From Ruminococcus flavefaciens (GTDB taxonomy: Bacteria > Bacillota > Clostridia > Oscillospirales > Ruminococcaceae), in contig SFMO01000189.1 of assembly GCA_004554385.1 (NCBI GenBank), positions 89,532 to 153,531 of the forward strand: a DNA stretch of 64,000 nt, given 5' to 3'. This document shows, piece after piece, positions 59,704 to 64,000 of the stretch. Each line of letters opens with the position of its first letter. The stretch's first letter is position 1. A program made the translations under genes and the position numbers. A model generated the notes under the pieces. It did not search any database and was not told the DNA's origin. It saw nothing but the letters and a program-made list of their open reading frames with translations.

Positions 59704-60921
59704 CTATTCAAGGAAATCACGTACATAAAATAACTGTTTTTTTTCAATTGGATCTAATTTTTTCCTCTTTCTGCGGAATATGTACCTGCATATTACAGAC
59801 GTGATCGTCAGATTAAATATTATAGGCACAAATAAGATAAGTACAGCCAGCATAATGATCATTTTTATCCTGTCGGAAAAGGCTCCGATTTCGGAAAGAA
59901 ATCGTCTGAAATAAAGAAATCCCAGAACAAGCTCTGCAAGCTGAATTATCAGATATATTATTTTATACCAGCGATAATACATAGAATTTTCAGGAAGATC
60001 ATCAGCACACATTTTTCCTGTCTGACCATTCATAGCAATGGTATAAGTCCTGTTAACGTATTTTATATTCAAAAGCCATACAGGCACAAGATAATATGTC
60101 AGTTCCCTGTTATGTATGATCTTTTTTATTTCTGCGTCATCCACATCAACGGGCTTGTTGTCATCGGCTTTTTTGACTTTTACAGGGCACTCTGTTTTTA
60201 TGTAGTAATCAGCATCTCTCATCGCGTTTTCAGCTCCGATAGTATATCTGCTTGCATAAAATCCTGTAAGGTATGACTCGTTAAAATCCTCTGCCTCACT
60301 TAAATTGAATGGCCACATGGAATGAAAAACTTCCCAGCCCATATTTTTGTCGTTTGCAAGTATCGGATAATCCTTTACATTTATAGACGCGCAGAATTCA
60401 GAATCAATAGTCGAGTCGCAGGTACAGCTGTAACACCAGACAGGTATATAGCAGCCTGTAATATTATCCAATACAGCCTTATCCTTGAATACATTGGAAA
60501 CATTTCTCACCCCTGAAATATAGTGTGTGTATTTCTCCGCAAATTCCTTTTTAGTTATCCTGAACGGAATTATTCTGTCGGGTCTGATGTCACCGCTCAG
60601 ATCAGAAGATATTATGAGATCATGGCTGCAAAACGGACATTTTGCAGTCGCAGTCGAAGATCTGGTTATTATCTTTCCGCCGCACGAGGGACATTCAAAT
60701 TCTTCGATCTTATCGCTTACATATGGCTCCCATACTGATTTTGACCTTTTTACCCAGTCAAAATCCGGAAGCTTTCCTTTAGTTTCCTCATCGAAGTGGG
60801 AGTTGATATAATCCTGATCGTATGTGTTTTGGCAAAATCCGCATGACAAGGTCTTCTGTTTGATGTCATAATACATCGGAGCTCCGCAGGACGGACATTT
60901 ATATTCTTTTACTTCTGACAT
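59704..60921 (-). CDS. Membrane protein with N-terminal zinc ribbons
   Basis: About 405 residues from the ATG at 60921 (AAGGTGAT upstream). The N-terminus has two Cys4 zinc-binding modules: CPSCGAPMYYD ... CGFC and CPSCGGKI ... CPFC. A middle polar domain follows (GCYIPVWCYSC, then ELTYYLVPVWLLNIKY), then two or three membrane helices near the C-terminus (~310-390). Similar proteins in Firmicutes are annotated as TFIIB-type zinc-ribbon proteins; the function is unknown. Confidence 0.8.
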   Translation of the reverse strand: MSEVKEYKCPSCGAPMYYDIKQKTLSCGFCQNTYDQDYINSHFDEETKGKLPDFDWVKRSKSVWEPYVSDKIEEFECPSCGGKIITRSSTATAKCPFCSHDLIISSDLSGDIRPDRIIPFRITKKEFAEKYTHYISGVRNVSNVFKDKAVLDNITGCYIPVWCYSCTCDSTIDSEFCASINVKDYPILANDKNMGWEVFHSMWPFNLSEAEDFNESYLTGFYASRYTIGAENAMRDADYYIKTECPVKVKKADDNKPVDVDDAEIKKIIHNRELTYYLVPVWLLNIKYVNRTYTIAMNGQTGKMCADDLPENSMYYRWYKIIYLIIQLAELVLGFLYFRRFLSEIGAFSDRIKMIIMLAVLILFVPIIFNLTITSVICRYIFRRKRKKLDPIEKKQLFYVRDFLE

Positions 60922-60999
60922 TTTTATCACCTTCTTTTTAGTTATCAATTAATTGCTTAAAGAAACAGATCATCTTATTGCCGTCTGATATTTATATGA

Positions 61000-61701
61000 T
61001 CATTTCAGCTCCCAGCCGTTATCGCCGTGGTATATCATCAGCTTTGTCATACCGCCGTCAATGCAGATGTTCTCGCCTGTGATGAAGCCTGCCTTGTCGG
61101 AGCAGAGAAACATCACCATATTTGCAATATCCATAGGATTTCCAACACGTCCGCAGGGCTGCTGATAGGCGTCGGGACCTTCGTAGACCTTATACGAAGT
61201 ATCTATCCAACCTGGTGAAATAGAATTCACGCGCACCTTCCCTGCAAGGCTCACCGCAAGTGCGTGAGTGAGGGCAGCTATACCGCCTTTCGCCGCAGTG
61301 TAGCTTTCAGTCTGAGGCTGACTCATACGGTCACGAGAGGACGAAATATTGATGATACTGCCGCCATTGTTGAAGTGGGTCGAGAACAGCTTGGACAGGT
61401 AAAAGGGCGCAGTCACACCCACTGAGAGAGCGTACTGGAACTCCTCATAGCTGCACTCGTCAATGCCCTTCATCAGCGGCAGAGCATTGTTAACGAGGAA
61501 GTCGATGTGTCCGTGCTTTGCAATTACTTCCGCCGCAAACCTTTCAAGCACGGACTTGTCAGAAATATCGCCGACGAAGTGGTCTCCCTCAGCCTTGTCG
61601 ATAACGCAAACCGTTGCACCGTTTCTGCGGAATTCCTCGGCTATGCACTTGCCTATTCCATTTGCACCGCCTGTTACTACGGCTATTTTGTTTTTAAACA
61701 T
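61000..61701 (-). CDS. Short-chain dehydrogenase/reductase
   Basis: About 233 residues from the ATG at 61701. Classical SDR: TGGANGIG cofactor loop, NNA motif, catalytic Ser in NISSS and YTAAKGG (Tyr and Lys), then SPGW and the C-terminal GENICIDGGM. It should reduce or oxidise a small alcohol or ketone with NAD(P). Its start follows the stop of the GyrI-like gene by one base, so the two are coupled. Confidence 0.92.
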   Translation of the reverse strand: MFKNKIAVVTGGANGIGKCIAEEFRRNGATVCVIDKAEGDHFVGDISDKSVLERFAAEVIAKHGHIDFLVNNALPLMKGIDECSYEEFQYALSVGVTAPFYLSKLFSTHFNNGGSIINISSSRDRMSQPQTESYTAAKGGIAALTHALAVSLAGKVRVNSISPGWIDTSYKVYEGPDAYQQPCGRVGNPMDIANMVMFLCSDKAGFITGENICIDGGMTKLMIYHGDNGWELK

Positions 61702-61702
61702 A

Positions 61703-62338
61703 TCAATCACACTTCCTTATCGGGTGACGAATAACAGTCTTCCACTTTTCGGGAAGCGTTTTTCTCGGGTCTGAGAGGTATATCTCATGGTGCAGACGGT
61801 CACTGCTGATGTCGTTCTGACAGCCATTTTCAGTGACATATTTATCCATTAATTCAACAGTTGCAGGCTCCTCATCGTAGGAACCATTGTGCATTATCTG
61901 AACACAAAGCCCCTCGTTTATCGTTAGAAACTCTGCTGCCGAACAGTCCAGTTTTTTCTTCTTTGAAGCTGTTTCAATTGCCCACTGAAAGTCATTCTCC
62001 GTTACAAAGTCGGGAAGCCTGATAACAGATATCCACCTGAGCTGCGACTTGTCAGCATAGTCGAAAGCTCCACCCTTTTCGCTCCACCAGAAGCCCTCCA
62101 GCGGCGGTACGACGTACTCGAAAAAGCCTTCTATCTTATAGTCTGTCTTGTAACTCATTTTCAACGTATAGGCAACTGCATAGAGCACTTCTATTGCTCG
62201 TTTGTATTCGCCGTTTTCGTCGTTCGGGTCGCCTTTTCCGCGGACAGCGATGTAGTTCATAGTCGGTATCTCAACGATCTGAGGCTTGTTTTTCGGCATA
62301 TAGTATTCCTTGTATTCTTTCTTGAAATCAAATGGCAT
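61703..62338 (-). CDS. GyrI-like small-molecule-binding protein
   Basis: 211 residues. The form MPFDFKKEYKEYYMPKNKPQ followed by VEIPTMNYIAVRGKGDPNDE and the later LRWISVIRLPDFVT matches stand-alone GyrI-like domain proteins (SOUL/GyrI superfamily) common in Firmicutes. They bind small hydrophobic or cationic compounds. GGAGGG precedes the ATG. Paired with an SDR and divergent from a MATE exporter, which suggests a detoxification group. Confidence 0.85.
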   Translation of the reverse strand: MPFDFKKEYKEYYMPKNKPQIVEIPTMNYIAVRGKGDPNDENGEYKRAIEVLYAVAYTLKMSYKTDYKIEGFFEYVVPPLEGFWWSEKGGAFDYADKSQLRWISVIRLPDFVTENDFQWAIETASKKKKLDCSAAEFLTINEGLCVQIMHNGSYDEEPATVELMDKYVTENGCQNDISSDRLHHEIYLSDPRKTLPEKWKTVIRHPIRKCD

Positions 62339-62469
62339 AGTTTCCCTCCTGCTTTATCAGTATTTTACGATGATTATATTCTACCATTTTATCTGCAATA
62401 AAGCAATGGCTTATCGCAGAATAATTACCGGGGTGATAAATCCGAAAAGGGATTATTCGCTGCTCTGTA

Positions 62470-62498
62470 TTGAAAACCGCATATATCTGTGCTATAAT
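62470..62498 (+). promoter_or_regulatory. Promoter of the MATE gene
   Basis: TTGAAA at 62470-62475, 17-base spacer, TATAAT at 62493-62498. Confidence 0.8.
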
Positions 62499-62521
62499 GT
62501 ATAAGCTAAGGAAGTGCTTAT

Positions 62522-63844
62522 ATGGAAAAAGGACAGATAGATTTTGCAAAAGACAGCGTATGGAAAATGATATTCAGGCTTGCGCCGCCTGTCATGGCTG
62601 CACAGCTCATACAGGCGCTGTACAACATCGTTGACAGCTTTTTCATCGGCAGGTGCTCGGAGGAAGGACTTACAGCGCTGTCCATAGTTTATCCCCTGCA
62701 GCTTCTTATGATAGCTCTCGCCGTTGGTTCGGGAGTCGGCATAAATACCGCAATGGCATTCTTCTCCGGAATAAAAAAGGAGAAACGTGCAGCCGAGACC
62801 GCAGGTGTGGGAACTCCGCTTGCATTTGTACTCTGGCTGCTGTTCGCTCTGATATGCTATCTGATAATGCCGTTTTATGCGAGGATCTCCACGGATTCGG
62901 AGATGATACGTGCCGATGTAGTGCGGTACGGAAGGATAGTCTGCGTATTCAGCTTCGGACTTTTCTTCGAGAGCATATGGACGAAAATACTGCAATCCAA
63001 GGGCGATATGAAACTGCCCATGACAGCTCAGATAATTGGTGCGATAGTAAATATCGCGCTCGATCCGCTGCTGATATTCGGCTGGCTCGGACTGCCACAG
63101 CTTGGGATAACAGGTGCGGCAATATCCACCGTTATCGGTCAGACAGCCGCCGCGCTCATCGTAATGAAGCGAGGTTTCCACAAGCCCCCTGCGCTGAAAA
63201 AATATTGGGTAAATATCAGGAACATTTACCGACTGGGTACACCGAATATTCTTATGCAGTCAGCTTACACCTTCTATATCTTCGGACTGAATATGATACT
63301 TGCCACATTCTCAGACCAGGCAGTCACAGTCCTCGGTCTTTACTACAAGTGGCAGACATTTTTCTTCATACCTCTCGGCGCGTTGCAGACCTGTATCGTT
63401 CCCATGATAAGCTTCAATTACGCTCAGCAGAACACCAAACGCTGCCGCAGTATCCTGTGGGACGCATTTATCGCAGGCGCAGTTCTGATGGGCATGGGAA
63501 CACTGTGCTTCCTGTTTATACCGTCACAGATGATACGCTTTTTCTCCCACGACAGCGAAGTTCTGAGAATAGGCGTTCACGGCTTCCACATAATCGGTCT
63601 CAGCTTTGTGCCAATGGCGGTATCCCTGCTGTTCCCCGTGTTCTTTCAGGCAGTGGGAAGTCCCTTCAAAAGCTCCGCCCTCACCGTGATACGGACTGTT
63701 TTCCTGTTTGTTCCGCTTGGCTGGCTGTTTGCCAGATTCGGTCTGTACTATTTCTGGCTGACATACCCCATAACCGAGATAATAACCTCTGCCGTAGGAT
63801 TTGCCATGTTCAGCAGATTCGGCAATACTAAAACAAGAATATAG
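62522..63844 (+). CDS. MATE-family efflux transporter
   Basis: 440 residues, about twelve membrane helices in two bundles. The N-terminus PPVMAAQLIQALYNIVDSFFIG is the classical MATE signature, repeated as TPNILMQSAYTFYIFGLNMI in the second half. It would export drugs or metabolites by Na+ or H+ antiport. TAAGGAAG lies before ATG 62522. A 392-residue frame overlapping it in another phase is a shadow. Confidence 0.93.
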   Translation: MEKGQIDFAKDSVWKMIFRLAPPVMAAQLIQALYNIVDSFFIGRCSEEGLTALSIVYPLQLLMIALAVGSGVGINTAMAFFSGIKKEKRAAETAGVGTPLAFVLWLLFALICYLIMPFYARISTDSEMIRADVVRYGRIVCVFSFGLFFESIWTKILQSKGDMKLPMTAQIIGAIVNIALDPLLIFGWLGLPQLGITGAAISTVIGQTAAALIVMKRGFHKPPALKKYWVNIRNIYRLGTPNILMQSAYTFYIFGLNMILATFSDQAVTVLGLYYKWQTFFFIPLGALQTCIVPMISFNYAQQNTKRCRSILWDAFIAGAVLMGMGTLCFLFIPSQMIRFFSHDSEVLRIGVHGFHIIGLSFVPMAVSLLFPVFFQAVGSPFKSSALTVIRTVFLFVPLGWLFARFGLYYFWLTYPITEIITSAVGFAMFSRFGNTKTRI

Positions 63845-63867
63845 AAAACCGACGTCGATATGTGAAA

Positions 63868-63941
63868 TGCTCCCCTTTTGTTAGACAATGTGGTATAATA
63901 GAAATATACCAAAATGAAGTCTAACGAAAGGGGACATTTTT
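63868..63941 (+). mobile_element. Left end of an IS3-type insertion sequence
   Basis: TCCCCTTTTGTTAGAC (63871-63886) and GTCTAACGAAAGGGGA (63919-63934) form a 16-base inverted repeat with one mismatch. Inside, GGTATA/TATACC form a second pair. A promoter -10 TATAAT (63894-63899) lies between the arms. The right end is outside the window. Confidence 0.65.
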
Positions 63942-64000
63942 ATGCCAAAAGGAAAACCAAACAAGAGATATACACCTGAATTCAAGATCAAGGTTGTTGA
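63942..64000 (+). CDS. IS3-family transposase OrfA (3' partial)
   Basis: First 19 residues, MPKGKPNKRYTPEFKIKVV, matching the start of IS3-type OrfA helix-turn-helix proteins (RYTPEFKxxVV). The AAAGGGG ribosome site lies in the right arm of the IS hairpin. The gene runs off the window edge. Confidence 0.75.
   Translation, partial: MPKGKPNKRYTPEFKIKVV

Noticed and set aside
62653..63831. 392-codon open frame on the plus strand
   Set aside because: It overlaps the MATE gene in another phase. The translation is Arg/Ser/His-rich without family features, and the MATE frame has the signature motifs and ribosome site.
1..64000. CRISPR arrays, tRNA and rRNA genes, prophage
   Set aside because: No regularly spaced repeats, no tRNA cloverleaf or rRNA core segments and no phage structural genes were seen by reading both strands. 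A tRNA or CRISPR search tool would be decisive.

Overview
The window reads as chromosomal DNA of a Gram-positive, anaerobic clostridial bacterium, most likely Ruminococcus or a close relative (inference from gene content and style; no rRNA is present). Supporting signs are a leucine T-box leader, an AraR-type GntR/LacI repressor, a [FeFe]-hydrogenase maturase (HydE), a SpoIVB-type peptidase, an FHA protein with a DUF6382-like N-terminal domain, lipoproteins instead of periplasmic proteins, strong Shine-Dalgarno sites and many sigma-A promoters with 17-bp spacers. I saw no tRNA, rRNA, CRISPR array or prophage. A partial IS3-type insertion sequence enters at the right edge.

Layout: 1-3008 is the end of a surface-glycan locus (two GT4 glycosyltransferases, a nucleotide-sugar reductase, a small coiled-coil protein). 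3064-10172 is the F-type ATP synthase operon atpB-E-E-F-(H+A)-G-D-C. It carries two protein-identical c-subunit genes, an in-frame delta-alpha fusion, and a four-helix-bundle (23S rRNA intervening-sequence type) gene framed by 32-nt inverted repeats between atpG and atpD. 10276-12829 is secD-secF behind a leader with a possible 21-codon ORF. 12861-16240 is an FHA/PP2C/membrane-protein cluster. 16243-21171 holds purB, an XRE regulator and a dispersed rimM...trmD pair. 21433-26080 holds HPr, SpoIVB (minus strand), BirA and AIM24/zinc-ribbon proteins.

26237-33552 is a T-box-controlled branched-chain amino acid operon, leuA-leuC-leuD-ilvB-ilvN-leuB. 33602-44461 is a mixed housekeeping stretch: lipoprotein, ridA, polA, rimI, tsaD, nadA, hydE, a U32-like Cys-rich protein, a sialate-O-acetylesterase-type esterase and coaX. 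44504-55173 (minus strand) is a complete L-arabinose system: AraR, an AraC-family regulator, a YtfQ/YtfR/YtfT/YjfF-type sugar ABC importer, then kinase, araA and araD, with AraR-like operators over both promoters. 55340-58301 (minus) pairs an orphan solute-binding lipoprotein with a Cache/degenerate-GGDEF membrane protein.

58387-58948 (minus) is a SAM-I-type riboswitch with terminator that controls a 76-aa protein and an overlapping 39-aa Cys-containing ORF. To the right are a YgjV-like membrane protein, a zinc-ribbon membrane protein, an SDR oxidoreductase coupled to a GyrI-like protein, a MATE exporter and the IS left end.

The points most worth a second look are the delta-alpha ATP synthase fusion, the intervening-sequence element inside the atp operon, the SAM-controlled mini-operon, the ara operators with a furanose-type importer, and several families of nested inverted repeats between genes, one of which supplies the first codons of rimI.
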